Positions 44,743-57,510 are shown, numbered from the stretch's first letter. The stretch is DNA of 64,000 bases from Clytia hemisphaerica (GCA_902728285.1 CACVBU010000588.1:124001-188000), one strand, 5' to 3'. Numbers and translations: made by a program. The notes: generated from the sequence alone by a model not told the origin.

Positions 44743-46616
44743 TAGAAAAGTCCCCCACCCGAGCAAAGTCCCTGACCACGTCGTTATGCCAAAAATATTT
44801 TATTGATCACAACTGAGGCTTTTTAAAATTTTAAAATCATAGATCACGCCAACACGCCAACAAGAAGACCCAATCACACGCTTTAATTCGAACCTCTACT
44901 TTTCGAATTTCTCTGTAGTTCGAACTAAAATATTGGTCGCCTTCGTTGGAAAGTCGTATAAAATACTTTCTATAATTCAAATCTTTCTCCGAAACTCTTT
45001 GTCTATTGAAGATTGAATAGAGAGAATCAACTGTACCTTAGAGTTAGCAATGTTCCCATCAATATAAAATCATTAGTTGTTCGCTCGGCGTAGTGTTGGA
45101 GTACTCCTTTCGTGGTGATACAGTAGTAGTTTTATTTTTATACAAAGTCTTATACGAAGCACCCTTTAACAAATAACTTGTTAATTTTGAATGAATTCAA
45201 AGTTTTCACAATCTTGTATCACAGACAAACACGATATTCTCACCATCATTGGACCCCTATCATTATTGGCAAGTTGTTTTCATTGACACTGTTTTACTAA
45301 AACAATTTTTTATAAGAAACTCATATTTTTAAGGTGAAGGTGAACTCCTTTAGACATCGAATTTCTAAGTGGTCAAAAATCGCGATATGATCGGAACTTA
45401 ATGGTTAATAAGTTGATGTTTCAAAGTTATAAGATATTGAAAACCGAAAAAAATCCTTCAAATCAAAAACAAATTCTTAAAATAAAAGATATCCCTCATT
45501 TTAAGCCCCAGGACTTCATCAACTAAAATATTGAGGGTGTGAATAAAGAAAAATGGTGTTGAATTTTTTGTTTAAAAAGAACTGTAAAATTGATTGGAAC
45601 TTGTTACTAAGTGCTACTAACATATAATGATCTAAATTCACAAGCTCGCTGTAAACTTAGATTCTCTACCCACATTATTTGCTGATTTCATATGTGTTGT
45701 TCAATCATATTATTGAAGTAAAAAGAATACTGGCAAATGATTCAGAAAATAGGCCCTCTAAATGGCTCTCACCAGGACAATTTATTCCAGAAAAAGCTTA
45801 TTGTGTTTAAAATGTTTTTCTAAAATCAACAAGATTGAATAGATAACAAACAAACCAAACCATAGAAAGTTCGCAAAGAACTTTAAAATTACGAAGATAT
45901 TAAGGCTTTTTCCGAGTATCACTGTCGACCAAACATCCAACCCATTCCTTTTCTGCTAACGGACGCTGCCAAATCAATTAGCTAAGTTGAACGTCTCCAA
46001 TCTTCTATGAAAATAAAATCCTAAATTTGAATAAACCAAGGTCAGACGAAACGTAATTATCCAATTCCATCGGAAAATTTCTCAAACTAAAATGTGATCA
46101 ACAAATTTAAATATTCTCTTTCAAAACTTTAAGCTTTTTAATCATTTCATTCATCAACAACTAGTAATATTTCAAAAAAATGAAAATTTCAAAGATTAAC
46201 TTTGAAAATCCATTGTTTGAAAATATCGATTTTAAAATTCAGAGCAGATTTTTTTAGAGACATACAGCGCTTATCAGAGTCCTGTTTTTGCTTCAGTCTC
46301 TTAAGCTTAAATACAAAATTTAGCAGCTAGGCTAATCCCGCTGCCTTGTTAGGCTTTCAAGGCTACTCATCATTGGACCGTCAAGAATCTTTTTGATCGC
46401 CCGTCCCACTCAGACTGTCAACGAATCTTTCTAGCTTTGGTTTGTAAGGGAGTTTGTTCCTTTTGTATGAGACAGTTCTTCTCCCGAAGTTTCAAGAGAT
46501 GTTCACACTCTACTTTCCAAAGAATAGCTTGTTATTCAATGTTTCCAGCAGAGAATAACGACATCATTACTCGGATAAAAAAAACCCGTTAAAGCAATTT
46601 CACAATAATTACTTAC
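44743..46616. other. Intergenic or 5' intron: nothing recognised
   Basis: AT-rich sequence with only short frames. If the exon at 46617-46671 belongs to alpha-2/delta, this is part of its first intron. Confidence 0.5.
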
Positions 46617-46671
46617 CACTTGGTCGATGCTGAAACATCGAGTCCACGAGTTGCTATGGCGACCATAAACC
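46617..46671 (-). other. Candidate 5' non-coding exon of alpha-2/delta
   Basis: A 55-nt segment bounded on the minus strand by an acceptor (CATTTTCAG) and a strong donor (GTG, then GTAAGTAA). The alpha-2/delta coding start is preceded by a good acceptor at about 41879, so an upstream exon must exist. This is the best candidate seen. It could belong to another transcript. Confidence 0.3.
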
Positions 46672-47251
46672 CTGAAAATGATGAAAACCAAGTTTATGTG
46701 AAATTCTTTTTCGGTAATGGTTTATTTTTCCTCTAGTGTAGCATGCTAGACGACAAATTTAAATAAGAGTTAGTGAGATAAAGTAAATGGCATTATTACC
46801 GTATTACACAGATTCTAAACGACTCTAGTCTATTTTTCCTTTGATCTCTGTTGCACTCATCAGATATAGTAATAGGGATTTCTACTTTGAAAGATTAAGA
46901 ATTATTTGCCTGGAAAATGAGACGAAAAGTGAAAAGCGGAGAGATGTACCTCTGTATTAGATACCTCATACCATACCTTTATACTTAAACACCCTCTTCT
47001 CACAGACTCGGTGGGATTTTATCAGCCAGTTGGGGTGAAAATAACGGACCAAAACTAGATGAGGATTAACATTTCCATGTTTTTTATGGCTGTGGATTGG
47101 AATTCCATTGTATTATAGCCAGAAAATTCAGTGGGGATGGAAAAATAGCACAATATTTTACGGTGAGGACTTGCTTATCTGATTTTTCATTGGGGCCAAA
47201 AATTAGAGTATATTTTTCCACTGGGGATGATATTTAGGCCAACTTTTCCAG

Positions 47252-47438
47252 TGGGTCTGTAAGAAGTGGGTCTGTGAAAAGGGGGTCTGTGAAAAGGGGG
47301 TCTGTGAAAAGGGGGTCTGTGAAAAGGGGGTCTGTGAGAAGGGGGTCTGTGAGAAGGGGGTCTGTGAGAAGGGGGTCTGTGAGAAGGGGCTGTGAGAAGG
47401 GGCTGTGAGAAGGGGATCTGTGAGAAGGGGCTGTACTT
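47252..47438. repeat. 15-bp minisatellite
   Basis: About twelve tandem units of GGGGGTCTGTGAAAA/GAGAA, the last few shortened to GGGGCTGTGAGAA. The unit is a multiple of three, so frames stay open through it by construction; not a gene. Confidence 0.9.
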
Positions 47439-47459
47439 TACCTTTGGAATTCATTGTTA

Positions 47460-48522
47460 CCTTAAACTGGAAAAGTCTTCGATGGAGAAAAAACCAACAA
47501 ATCTACCTACATAAAAATAAATTATGAATTTTTAAATCTGAAACTTTAACTTTTTAAGAAAGCAAATAAAAAATTTCCATTGACATAACTAATGAACTTT
47601 TATTGATTTATAAAACTAGCTCCGATTCCAGTCAAGTAAAGAATATTTTCTTCAAAGTTTCAACTTCACCATTTTTATCATTGTTTTTGTTAATGAATTA
47701 TCAAAGAGAATTTAAAATCAACATTTTTCTCATTTTATGAATCGAGTTTTGATTCCGAAAACCAATTTTTTGAAACCAAATTCAAACTAACAATTAATTA
47801 AAGCCGGACCAATATCTTTCTATAAAACTCCGTAGACTTCACTTAGAAAAATATCAGCAAGCTTAAATACAAAATTTTCCATATTTATGATTTATCTTAT
47901 TTTATTCCTTTATATTTTCAAAATGACGTAAAAAACATATCAATCATCTATACCAAAAATACTATACAAGAAAATTATTTTCGAATTAAAAAAGATCTCC
48001 CAAAAAAAAAGTGATTCAAAAGTGATCGTGTATCAGTGCAAATAAATAAATGCAGAAAAGTGCAATCAAAATAAATAAATTGTAAAAAACAGGATAATGA
48101 AAGAAAACAATCAGCTCTCAAAACGATTTAACCATCACACAGATTTCCCCAACTGTCAAAGGGCGTTCCATTGTTCATCTAACGTCTATACGTTTAAATA
48201 AAAGGATTTGAAGAATGTAATTGAGGCTATTCCTTAGTAAGAACCGGTCATACCAAGGGGAATTCTTTATGGCTAACTCAATGCAGGTCCAGCAAAACTT
48301 TTTATGGCCAGAATACTGACGTTACAGTGAAAACTGCAGTGAGAGTAAAAAGTGACTAGAAATGGAAGGTTGTCAAATTTGACAAAATGATTAAGACTAT
48401 CGGATAGAGTGAGATGTTTTGAACGAAAAAGTGTACTACAACATAACCCTTACTTGTACGATTTAAAACACAAAATCGTGCGAGATGGATGTGCTGTGCA
48501 AGGTATTCACAGATCTATAAAT
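47460..48522. other. Intergenic: nothing recognised
   Basis: AT-rich gap between the minisatellite and the end of the epimerase gene; no exon, repeat or RNA gene supported. Confidence 0.5.
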
Positions 48523-51500
48523 TTACTGACTACTCGATAAAACATGAGATGCGTTCCAAGTGGAACCTGCTTTAACGATACTTCTCTTCGACGCATGCGC
48601 GGCTTCCACGCAAATCATGCTCAAATAACCGTCATCATCCATGTCAGCCATCTTTAAACAATTCTGTTGCCATGGATTCCAAACAACGTAATCACAAAGG
48701 TTGTTCTGTAACGAAGAAAGCAAATTCTTGTAAAGCTGAATATCAGCAGATGTAAAACGAGAAACACTCATTGACGCTTTGTTCGGTACGTCGTGCGCCT
48801 TCTAAAAGACATCATTCTGAAAAGCTTTCATTCTATAGTTACGTACTGTTTAGTGTCGAGCCACGTTGTTCGAAACTCGCACAAGCAAGAAATCTGATTG
48901 GTGAGAATCAGTAAAAATGAGACAGAAGGGGTTATGTTATTCTGGTCATGGTTAGGGTACAAAATATCAAACGATCGTATTTACAAATTCTTGTTTCAGT
49001 GCTCCAATTGAGGGAAGAAGAGTGGTGCAGGGAGGGAAGAAGAGTGGTGCAGGGAGGGAAGAAGAGTGGTGCAGGGAGGAGGGAAGAGGGAGGAAGAAGA
49101 GTGGTGCAGGGAGGGAAGAAGAGTGTGTGCAGGAGGGAAGAAGAGTGGTGCAGGGAGGGAGAAGAGGTGGTGCAGGGAGGGAAGAAGAGTGGTGCAGGGA
49201 GGGAAGAAGAGTGGTGCAGGGAGGGAAGAAGAGTGGTGCAGGGAGGGAAGAAGAGTGGTGCAGGGAGGGAAGAAGAGTGGTGCAGGGAGGGAAGAAGAGT
49301 GGTGCAGGGAGGGAAGAAGAGTGGTGCAGGGAGGGAAGAAGAGTGGTGCAGGGAGGGAAGAAGAGGTTACCTTCAGATTCTACATTTGACTAGATAGCTA
49401 TTCTTCGTCACGGCATGACGTCAGAACTGGGGTACAACAGAACACTTACTAAAGATTGATTATGTGTTTCCGGTAAACATAATCTTTTAGTGAGTTAAAC
49501 CATAGTGTTTGTTTTACCCTCGAAATTATTAAATCTTATTGGTTAAAAAAGATGTCACATGAATTTCCGTGGCAAAGAATCGAAAGAAGACCATCGCCAC
49601 TTAACCACGTCAGTGCTTCAATACAAAGTTCTTCAGCCAGTTTGAATAATTGAAAACAAAAAATGCAATCTTTAACTCGGAAAAACAAGACCCGAGAACG
49701 TGAAAATTGTAATGAAAGTACATACTTTTTTGAGAGTGATTTTCTCTTTGTCATGCAATTGAACCACCACTACGTCAGGTGCATCTTGATAGACACGATC
49801 TACAAATCCTTCAATCTTAATGACGTCATTTTCTTCTATTGTTAGTTGACCTCCTTCTGTTTTGTCCACATAAGTTAATCCATTCAGCCCTGTAAAAAAA
49901 GAAATCCATTTATGGGTAAGGATTCATTTTTAAGAGGGTTCGAGGTTTCTCATCAGCCGTCTACGAGTCGTATAGTTAATTAGAGACGTCACTGCGACGG
50001 TTAAAACTGCCGAGACACTGATGTGTGACTTTTAAATGGAGGCGTAAAATATGCATAGACAAGTTTAAGCTTATTCACTTTCGCATCATTCAAGATGAAT
50101 TTCGCAACCAACACATACATAGCCCAATCACCGACAGGACAGAGTTATTGCAAACCTATCTTTTCCAACGGAATAGATTGGCAGGGACAAGGGTGCATTA
50201 AAGCTTCAAAACGAATGACAAAAACAATTGAGAATCGAATCCAGACCTCTTGACGTCAGTCAAGATGGATAGTTCGTACTGACCAACTTTGAAGTGATTG
50301 TAATATATTGTTTAAGATTGTAAGATATTATAGGTTCATCGTTATGATATACAAAACATGTTCATAAAAAAAACTAGAAAAGCTTTATTAATATTAACGG
50401 CTAAATGAGGAGGGTCACCATTCAAGTGAACAATAATAATATTCTTAGTATGGAATCATTGTCGTTCGTATTAAATGTGGACTCAACGAAACAACGAAAC
50501 AGCTAAATACGTTCAGCTTTGGCGTTGGTGAGAGGAGATCATCTGAATTTGAGGTCGATTAACTGTTCACAATTGATACCACGGCATGTCGCCCTTGATG
50601 GGCGTGTCATTAAACCGTAATTCTGTTCACACGTAAAATACCGGCGCCCTTCAACTGACCCGTCGTTCTTCCCGTAAGGCTTTCTCAATTCAACGCCCAA
50701 CCAAACGCCTTTGGCGAATTCAACACGTCCAATGAATCTAACTAAACCAAGTTGTCCATTAAGATAAACACTCATCCCCGTCTTTAAAGTGAAGTTAATT
50801 TGAGCGCCCAAGGTTCGGTCAAGTTTTTGGTGATTTCTCTTCGGTTGGCTGAGCTGTTGAATGTTTGCACTAACACCAGGATTGATCCTGGAGTGTTTAC
50901 GTTTTTCATTTGATTTTTGTTCACTCTCTTCAAGTGAGTCTCGGTCGTTCTCCTCTTCAATGTCTTCTTGAGGTGTAATGGACTTCAAATCTAATTTCAA
51001 GAATATTTTCTTTTTCTCTCCATCTCCCTCAATCCGCTTCTTCATTTGAAATTTTTTGATGGTGTTCGGTATTTCGATTGAACTACATTCTTCCTCGATA
51101 ACCTCCTCTATCCTTTGTATCTGAGGAAGTGGAGCGAATATACCACGATCAGGCTCACATCGAAAGTAACGAAAGTCTCCTACCGAGCCATCATTTTTCC
51201 CAACGGGATCTTCAAGTTCAACGCCAACCCAAGTACCCGGGGAGAACTTTGTTGGTCCACGGTATCGAACAAATCCGGTCTTCTGACCGGCAACAATGAC
51301 CTTTTCTCCAAGCGTCAAACCAAACATTGCAACATTATCGAAGGATGCAGATGTGTTCGCAGGTACTGGTGACGCGGGAGGAGAAGGAGAGACTAGTAAA
51401 TAGTCTACATCAAATTTCTTGACTAGCGTTAACGGCGTAAAAATACCATGGTTCGGTTTACATTGGAAGTATTGCACCCCAGCCACACTACCATCATTTT

Positions 51501-54438
51501 TAGCAGTCTTTTCTTCGAGTTCTATACCGCCCCATACACCTGATGCAAATTCAGTTGATCCTGCGAATCTAAGTAATCCAACTTTGCCAGCAACAATAAC
51601 CCGACTATGTAAATCTAACCCTAATGCTTTTAGTACGGCGTGGTTTAAATTCTGTTTGAATTGTGGATCAATATTTTGCATAGCTACAGTCAGTTCATCT
51701 CTCATGAGTGAAGCGATCTTCTTTACATCTTCATTTTCAATTTCGTCTTCATTGGGTATGTAATCAATCGGTTTCTTCCCACTTTCATCCACAAAATGAG
51801 GATTGGAACTGTTCTCAAGTAGCAATGAAACAGATTTGAAGCTCAGATTCTGACACCCAATATGCAAAACACTTCCACCATTATACTCCTTACAAGGTCT
51901 GTCCAAATCATTAAACGACTCGTTGTCAAGGATGACTTTCACAACAGAGTAAGCATCAAAGAATACTGCATAATGCAAAGCTGACATATCTGTCCATTGA
52001 CATTTTGCATTGATCAGAATCCCTTTATTGATCAAAGAACTGGTCAGTTCAGCTGTCCTTTGAGGATCAGACATTCCATCAGCTCCTGCTTTCGCAACGT
52101 AATGCAACAGAGTCATGTCGGTCAGGTTATCTCGATCGTTTATATTTAAACCTCTTTTGAGGATTTCTGTGACGAGTAGATCCATATTTTTCTGTACTTG
52201 TGGAACCCATTGTCGTATGATGGCAAACAATTGAGCAATGCTCGTTTTAGGATCGATTATCAATCTATAACATCCTTTACAATTCGGATCCAGAAATGCA
52301 AGATTCAAGTTTTCACATTGTTTACATAGAGGTGCATCGACTGCATCGTGATTGCTCCAGGGTTCTTTGATTGGGGAGACAGGAGACGAATCATTAAGCC
52401 ACGTCGTCTCATCGAATGTCATTTTCAGTGTGAAATCGACGTCGGTGAATATGGACGGAACGTCGGTGAATATGGACGGGACGTTGGTGAATATGGACAG
52501 TGACGTTGAGTTTAATTAACGAATTTTCTTCTTTCAAGGTTTATTGAGTGTGACAAAAATACTTAAAAAATATTTCCACTAGACAGATTTCCAGGAGTTA
52601 AAACCACTGCATTTTGATGATTTATTTGACAATATTCTTCTCCGTGCATGATGCTTTAACTTTGAGCGATTTTCTTTTTGAAATAAACAGACTGCAAATG
52701 CTCGATAGTTAAGCTGTTTACAAATGCTACACACATCTAACAATGCTGCAAATGAGCGTAAAAATGGTTGGTGTAAATCAAAGCTTGCCGTTAATCTAAA
52801 GCATACACCAATCTCACTTCCACTTTCACATGTAACCAGCTGAGTAAAGCCAAAATTGAAACTACATAAATTTAGGTTTTTGATCGATAAAACCTCAAAG
52901 ACACTAGCAGGTCACAAATAAATAGAGTAATCTTTTTTTTAATTGAGACTTTTAACAAAAACTCAAAAATCAACACCAGAATGAATAACAGCAAAAAAAC
53001 TTGCTTTTCTGAAAAATAATGGATCATTAAAAAGTATCAAAAATGGAAATATAATCTTTTGAAACTTTTATCTTTATTTGAAAACCATTTTGTTCCAGTC
53101 CTTATTTTAGAGTTCTGTGAATCTCACCTTGAACTGTGGCACCAGATATTTGAGGAACTTTCAAATAAGTGTGAAAGCAAAATGTCAGATCAAAGTCACT
53201 GTCGCTTCTGTTCTCCACGCTTGCATTTAATGTCAATTCAGTCAGAGTAAGCTTGACGGTATACAAAAACGTGAATTTGAAATCCCATAATTTTCTTGTG
53301 TTTTCATTGTCAGTAAGCACCATAACAATCTAAACAGAAAAGCCAATAGTCATGTCTAAATGGAAAGGAAGATAAAAACTTTGTCTCTGGGAAAACTGAC
53401 TGTTTTCATATTAAACTAAGGTTTAGGGGGGGTCTTAAAAAATGTCATGGAAGGTTGATGAGGATATACCATGGCATGATCGATTATAAAAAGCTTTCTT
53501 TCTTCAACATCTTCCAAGGGTGTGCACTTTTTGTTGAGTGGGATTTCGACTTACTTTTTCCTGACAAGGCTTTATCAAGCAAATAACATAAGTGAGCATT
53601 AAGACACGCACAACATTGACAAAAGCAACATCACTTTTAAAATAAACTACTAAGAGTTTAAATAAAGCCACTCACTGTTGCATCTCCATTCGTGTCCACT
53701 TTCTTTTCTTTCAAAACCCAATCGTTTGAGTTCCTTGCAAAACCATGCTGTGGTCTGCCACTATCCCATGGACCAAATTGTGGAAAACATAAAGGAATTC
53801 CACCTCTGAAAAACAATATTGGTATCGTTGATTGATTTTTACTATAATTTCATAGTGGATTAATTTTTGCGTGGACTAAATTTGGCGATCAGCCAAAAGT
53901 TTTGACCAGGATAAATTCGTCAAATTTAACCCCGCAAAAAATAATTCGCTTAAGGTATATTATAGATAAGGATTAACAATATCTGATCGTCAATAATGTT
54001 GCTTTTATAACTCATAAAACCAAAGGGGGTTGAGTCAGAGTCTATTGGAGTTGAATGACACTAAATACGTATGTATTTCGATCTGTCAGCACTCCAATAA
54101 AAAGACTTTGATATTTTGACGTCATACGATAAACCGACTCCTTTCATCACCTTTTTGACGTAAACGTTCCCACAACATCAACTTTCAAAACAAAATGCCC
54201 GATAACCAATACTATTTGTCTAGTTTTCTACAGTAAAAATTAATTTTGCCGAAGCTGATTGAAATGTTTGTAATATTATGAAATACCTTATAGCTTTGCT
54301 TCCATCACGTTTAGCAAGAGTGCTAACAAAAATCTTTTCTTGACCATTAATTTTCCAAGATGTAACTGTTGCACCACAAGTATGCACAGAAACTGAAGTT
54401 TTTTCATCTTTTCCATGAAATAATGTGATTTCACTCAT
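48523..54438 (-). CDS. Glucose-6-phosphate 1-epimerase-like protein (aldose 1-epimerase family), 5 exons
   Basis: Exons 54287-54438, 53676-53805, 53128-53329, 49726-49889 and 48523-48705 join in phase to 276 residues, the normal size for the YeaD/YMR099C branch. Signature blocks: GGIPLCFPQFGPW, RPQHGFARN with His71, FCFHTYLKVP with His147, GLNGLTYVDK, DRVY, DYVVWNPW and MICVEAAH with Glu250. The two His and the Glu match the family's catalytic positions. The reaction interconverts alpha and beta anomers of hexose 6-phosphates in the cytosol. The 3.2-kb intron between 49889 and 53128 contains the complete CLIP3/4-like gene on the same strand. A degenerate TTAA foldback lies in intron 1. Confidence 0.92.
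49015..49370. repeat. 22-bp purine-rich minisatellite
   Basis: About sixteen units of GTGGTGCAGGGAGGGAAGAA-GA. The strand is almost purely G and A apart from the TGC. Because 22 is not a multiple of three, all three plus frames are open with a 22-residue period; these are artefacts. It lies in an epimerase-gene intron. Confidence 0.92.
50539..52422 (-). CDS. CLIP4: CAP-Gly domain linker protein, CLIP3/CLIP4-like, intronless
   Basis: 627 residues in one exon. N-terminal part has SIAQLFAIIRQWVPQVQ and NDRDNLTDMTLLHY, as in CLIP4, then ankyrin repeats (about 100-235). Three CAP-Gly domains follow at about 272-335, 372-435 and 549-613, each with a KNDGSV glycine loop (AKNDGSVAG, GKNDGSVGD, GKNDGSVEG) and NHGIF/DRGIF/NYGLM endings. 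The C-terminus RATCRGINCEQLID closely follows the CLIP4 end. CAP-Gly domains bind EEY/F tails of tubulin and EB proteins; CLIP3 also acts at the trans-Golgi network. The order of ankyrin repeats before CAP-Gly domains is particular to CLIP3/4. Vertebrate homologues have many introns, so the single exon within another gene's intron suggests retroposition or intron loss. CLIP3 versus CLIP4 is not resolved. Confidence 0.9.
   Translation of the reverse strand: MTFDETTWLNDSSPVSPIKEPWSNHDAVDAPLCKQCENLNLAFLDPNCKGCYRLIIDPKTSIAQLFAIIRQWVPQVQKNMDLLVTEILKRGLNINDRDNLTDMTLLHYVAKAGADGMSDPQRTAELTSSLINKGILINAKCQWTDMSALHYAVFFDAYSVVKVILDNESFNDLDRPCKEYNGGSVLHIGCQNLSFKSVSLLLENSSNPHFVDESGKKPIDYIPNEDEIENEDVKKIASLMRDELTVAMQNIDPQFKQNLNHAVLKALGLDLHSRVIVAGKVGLLRFAGSTEFASGVWGGIELEEKTAKNDGSVAGVQYFQCKPNHGIFTPLTLVKKFDVDYLLVSPSPPASPVPANTSASFDNVAMFGLTLGEKVIVAGQKTGFVRYRGPTKFSPGTWVGVELEDPVGKNDGSVGDFRYFRCEPDRGIFAPLPQIQRIEEVIEEECSSIEIPNTIKKFQMKKRIEGDGEKKKIFLKLDLKSITPQEDIEEENDRDSLEESEQKSNEKRKHSRINPGVSANIQQLSQPKRNHQKLDRTLGAQINFTLKTGMSVYLNGQLGLVRFIGRVEFAKGVWLGVELRKPYGKNDGSVEGRRYFTCEQNYGLMTRPSRATCRGINCEQLIDLKFR
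52437..52505. repeat. Three 22-bp units upstream of the CLIP3/4-like start
   Basis: ACGTCGGTGAATATGGACGG is repeated three times within 15-85 bp upstream of the ATG, so it probably lies in the 5' leader or core promoter. Confidence 0.75.
53854..53953. repeat. Degenerate foldback of the TTAA family
   Basis: AGTGGATTAATTTTTGCGTG on the left and a diverged complement ending CGCTTAA on the right. It resembles the 2590-3017 element and lies in intron 1 of the epimerase gene. Confidence 0.4.
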
Positions 54439-55165
54439 TTTAAAGTTTCTATTTACTGTTTTATCCTGTGAAGAAAATTTGATGTTACAAGTGAGAATGT
54501 TATCAAACTTGACAAATAGACTAATTAGTTAGTATAATACACGTTTTTTATATATAAGAACAAATTATATAAGAACAAATTATATATAAAGGATTCGATG
54601 GCCAAAATATCAAGAACACTTTAAGGCTTTCTGGACTCCAAAAAGACCACGATGACGCAAAAAATCAACAAAAGAAACCAATGAAAGATCAAAGAAAAAA
54701 GCTGTAAGTGGGAAAAAATGATTGTTTGCTACTCTTGGGGATTTGCCAAACTCAAAATTAAGTTGGCAATCTTTAAATGATTTCTTAGCGCAATTGCATT
54801 TTTGAAAAAATTTTTATATTATGTATTGCCTGTTAGCTTTCTCAGTCATTTTTTTTTTTCGTTCTTTCTCGTGCGGACGTCTGCACAGCATTTCGGACTT
54901 TCGGTGCTCTGGGTCTACTTTTTGAATGTTTTTGAATGTTTGTTAATTTGTTTGGACTGTGGGTTGGTTCAGGGTTATGGAATCTGGGAGAGGCTGAGTG
55001 TTGGACCTCCTTAAAACATGTTTAAAGCCGCTGCACCTATCGCAAGCTGGGGACTCCGGATTACATTCTATTTTTGTTGTGCTTTCGAGTAGTGTTTAGT
55101 GTTTGTATTTGTGTGATTGCTGTTTTCATATTTCTGCTTAGCTATTAAACTTTATATTTATTGGT

Positions 55166-56092
55166 TTGTTGAAACTCGAAAAATATCGTAATAAATATTT
55201 AGAAGCAGAAAAAGCGGCAAGACAGACCTGTAACACATACTACAATTACATCAGAGACAATATAATAAATGACGGAGTTAGCCCATTACTTGACAACGGT
55301 CGTATCCAAACAGAGGACTCTGACATTACAGAAGCTTTAAACAAACAATTTGCAAGCGTTTTCTCTGTAGACGACGGAATTTCGCCTGAAATCAACGATC
55401 CACAAGGCCCACCAATCAGACAAATCACCTTCACCAAAAACGGCATTCTTAAACTTTTAAAGGATCTAGACCCAAACAAAGCCAGCGGTCCAGACGGAGG
55501 CATTTCAACAAGGATCCTCAAAGAATGTGCAGGTGAGATCTCATACTTTTTTGTATTATTATTTACCACATAATCAATAACAAATAAACGAAATGTAATT
55601 GATTCAGAATACCAGATACACATGGACAACAGCTTGAGATAGTAAAAAAGGCAAAATATCTTGGTGTAACCATGCAAAAGAATTTGAAATGGAATACTCA
55701 CATTTCTAACAAATGTGCTAAAGCAAATAACACAAGATTCTTTTTGCAAAGAAACTTGGTGAAAAGTGATTCAGAAACACGACTCAAGTGCTACAAAATC
55801 TTTATCAGACCCACTCTAGAGTATGCTTCCACAGTTTGGGATCCAACGGGAAATGAAACATTGAAATCAAAAATTGAAATGGTTCAGCGAAAATGCCTAC
55901 GATGGATCTTCAACTCATGGCAAAGAACAGTTAGCCCAACATCATTAAGAGAAACTGCTAAACTGAAAACACTAAATGAACGAAGAGGCATATCTATTTG
56001 AACTCTTTTCTACCTAAAACCATCGAACTATTGAACAAATTGCTTACCAAATTGACCAACATAAAGGATCTGGAAGAAAAAAGCTGAAAAAT
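55166..56092 (+). pseudogene. Internally deleted non-LTR retrotransposon (reverse transcriptase relic)
   Basis: 55166-55573 encodes the region just before and at the start of the reverse-transcriptase domain, with FTKNGILKLLKDLDPNKASG and PDGGISTRILKE. 55622-56001 in another frame encodes a C-terminal part: KKAKYLGVTMQKNLKWNTHI, FIRPTLEYASTVWDP and MVQRKCLRWIF. The catalytic palm between them, including the YADD-type motif, is absent, and the frame shifts at the junction. The two blocks fit CR1/Jockey-like LINEs. The copy is dead and 5' truncated. A short tail continues to about 56100. Confidence 0.88.
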
Positions 56093-56099
56093 TATCAAC

Positions 56100-57500
56100 T
56101 AGTACTTTAAAGATTTTTATTAGTTACTGGTTTTGAGAAACCATAGCCTAGCATAGCCTTTTACAAGGCCTGTGCAGCCTATACTCTAATCAAAATTCCA
56201 ATATACTTTAGATTAATAATAAACCTATAAATTAAGCCTCCGTCTCATGTCAAACTCTAATAAACAAATTCACTTAATCCTTTTCTTCATATTTCCATGA
56301 ATAATTTCCTGTTAACTAACCAACAATGCTAGTTCCTTTCTTTTCTTAATAAATTAAGCCACAGAAGAAATATTATTAGATTTTTTTTAGGTTTTTAAAT
56401 TATTTTATCAACTTTTATACATACAAAATAAAAATTATTTTTACTATTTATTATTTATTATAAAGCTAGACCACTTTACCACTTTTAATGTTTTCATATT
56501 ATTATTTATGTTACATTAGCGAGAATAACTTTATAATAAGTTTATATTAATTAAAGAATAGAAATAGAAAAGTTGGTTCTCTCTATATCGCATAAAATTC
56601 TCATTCCTTGACAGAAATTTTGATTGGTTTGATTAATATATTTAGAAAAATTCAAAAAAATAGAAAAACCCGTATAATTATAAAAATATTAGTCTCTTTC
56701 TATGTTTCATTTTTATCTTATTTAGCATTTTCAACACTTCCTCTCCTTAGGTCAGATCTCTGATCTTCACCATATATATACCGGGTGTACCGAAAAAAAG
56801 TATACAACTTTGTCAAGATATTGTGAGCTTCAGAATTTAATTTTTTTTGTTCATTCATTTTTTATTGTATAGAGGATACTTTAACTTGAATTTTGAGCTA
56901 TCATACATTAAATTTGAAAAAGTAGTTTGTAAGTTATTTCCAAAAAACTGACTTTTTTTCCATGTCAAAATTTCAAAAAATCATTAAAAACAGCAATCAC
57001 GCTATAAATAAGACAAAGTAACAAAAACACAATTTCATTGTTTTTTTATTCCTTTTTCTCTTATCTTATATTTGCCAAAAGTTTGTCCGTCTTATTTGCA
57101 CGTCATGAACATTTCCAACACCAGCAAACTCAATGCAGACCCAAGTTCTTTGAGCAACTAGTCGAGGAATGGTGATCTATTTTTTTCAAAAATTTTCTCA
57201 CATAGCACACACAACATCAAAACCTCTCTTGGAGAGGAGAAGAAATTCTGAAAAAAATCTGATGTTTTTGTAAGTGCACTTAGGAGCTTTGATTCCCATT
57301 GAAGAATCATATTCTGGTTTTCATGTTGTAAGATGCTGTTTAAGAGCTTTAGTGCTAGTCGTCAATGTGTATTATATGTCAATTACGTAAGCATTGTATT
57401 GTTGGGATAGGAAAGAAAAAAGAGGTAAGTGTCGGCTAGCATAATTGTCAATTGTCAGGGGGTGTTATTAAGAGCGAGAGCTTGTTTCATTTTGTATAGT
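56100..57500. other. AT-rich gap after the LINE relic
   Basis: Very AT-rich to 57000, then unremarkable sequence. A hairpin with GGGGCATAGCGTCAGCC and its complement lies just beyond, at 57511-57603. No gene is supported. Confidence 0.5.
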
Positions 57501-57510
57501 TGTTTTAGAG

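Noticed and set aside
47203-47454. Open frame of repeated SQTPF units
   Set aside because: The 15-bp minisatellite unit is a multiple of three, so the frame is open by construction.
48948-49397. Three overlapping plus-strand frames with GGKKSGAGREEEW-type repeats
   Set aside because: All three frames are open because the 22-bp repeat has no stop codon in any phase; no gene-like ends.
49536-49660. Minus-strand frame FKLAEELCIEALTW considered as an epimerase exon
   Set aside because: The exons at 49726-49889 and 48523-48705 already join in phase and complete the family sequence; this stretch has no counterpart in the family.
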